A stretch of 64,000 nt of DNA. Source: Clostridium sp. CF012 (GTDB taxonomy: Bacteria > Bacillota > Clostridia > Clostridiales > Clostridiaceae). The notes beneath the pieces were generated by a model. It did no database searches, was not told where the DNA came from, and saw only the letters and a program-made list of their open reading frames with translations. Shown piece after piece: positions 63,933-64,000 of this stretch (its first letter is position 1; every line of letters begins with the position of its first letter). Where the stretch lies: assembly GCF_018861755.1 (NCBI RefSeq), contig NZ_JAHLEF010000001.1, positions 62,001 to 126,000 of the forward strand. The letters run 5' to 3'. A program made the translations under genes and the position numbers.

Positions 63933-64000
63933 CTATTTATCAGAATTCATTTTTATAATTGCTTCCTTAATAACCCAATCCGGTGTAGACGCTCCTGCTG
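63933..64000 (-). CDS. ispH: IspH C-terminus (4-hydroxy-3-methylbut-2-enyl diphosphate reductase), partial
   Basis: The last codons read AGASTPDWVIKEAIIKMNSD and K, then TAG at 63933-63935. GASTPDW is the conserved C-terminal signature of IspH/LytB, a 4Fe-4S enzyme that makes the isoprenoid precursors IPP and DMAPP. The rest of the gene lies outside the window. The protein ends soon after this motif, so it lacks the S1-domain fusion present in some clostridial IspH proteins. Confidence 0.8.
   Translation of the reverse strand, partial: AGASTPDWVIKEAIIKMNSDK

Noticed and set aside
1-64000. CRISPR arrays, prophage, transposases or defence islands
   Set aside because: No spaced direct repeats, cas-like, integrase, capsid, transposase, restriction or toxin-antitoxin genes were recognised on reading both strands.

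Overview
The window is AT-rich chromosomal DNA from a spore-forming, anaerobic, Gram-positive bacterium of the Clostridium type. The evidence is the strong AGGAGG-type ribosome-binding sites, frequent TTG/GTG starts, and many hairpin-plus-T-run terminators. It also includes the gene set: indolepyruvate:ferredoxin oxidoreductase, CotF- and CotS-like spore-coat proteins, and the miaB-mutS-mutL-miaA-hfq cluster. There are no rRNA genes, intact tRNA genes, CRISPR arrays, transposases or prophage genes. Most of the window is ordinary core genome.

Layout. 1-5600 (minus strand) is an Fe-S and tRNA-thiolation operon: an IscR-type regulator, cysteine desulfurase, NifU/IscU scaffold, mnmA, then a second NifU/IscU copy. 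Beyond a 232-bp imperfect palindrome lie a PRC-barrel gene and a partial AI-2E-family permease gene. 5.8-10 kb (plus) holds a histidyl-tRNA synthetase, a cytoplasmic S41-type peptidase and a SufS-like class V aminotransferase. 10-18.6 kb is a mixed set: flavin reductase-like protein, AEC permease, cytochrome b5-like protein, PHP phosphatase, CotF-like protein, Gfo/Idh/MocA oxidoreductase, iorAB and an FG-GAP-like protein. 18.8-27.3 kb holds an ABC exporter, an EamA permease, Bcp peroxiredoxin, the RIC/ScdA di-iron repair protein behind a well-placed FNR-type box, an SOD-family protein, a YbaK-type deacylase and SstT.

27.7-30 kb holds two decayed genes, a MATE transporter and a GGDEF-EAL protein. 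Both have lost their 5' ends, and both now abut a terminator. 30-38.7 kb is a self-contained cellobiose locus: GH1 beta-glucosidase, two sugar ABC permeases, a lipoprotein binding protein, a LacI-family regulator and a cellobiose phosphorylase. Four similar palindromic sites mark a likely LacI regulon. 38.8-44.9 kb holds a glutathione peroxidase, a zinc-ribbon protein, a TPR protein with an unrecognised N-terminal domain, a MYG1-family protein, an O-antigen-ligase-type membrane protein and a CoA-binding protein.

44.9-45.4 kb is a small gene graveyard in which fragments of an ABC ATPase gene, a tRNA-Leu gene and a Nudix gene lie side by side. 45.5-52.3 kb has an aldose-1-epimerase-like gene and a membrane-anchored polysaccharide deacetylase, both lacking an ordinary start codon, plus yaaA, an XRE regulator, a pentapeptide-repeat protein, a short YidC paralogue with a small membrane partner, and a CDP-alcohol phosphatidyltransferase. 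52.5-59.8 kb is the miaB-mutS-mutL-miaA-hfq operon. The window closes with a relatively GC-rich aminotransferase gene, a GNAT acetyltransferase, a CotS-family protein and the 3' end of ispH.

I found no convincing new defence or mobile system. The most unusual items are the 232-bp palindrome, the graveyard at 44.9-45.4 kb, the LacI operator set, the FNR-type box before ric, and the GC-rich operator before the EamA gene. All positions and motifs were read by eye, and no database search was run.
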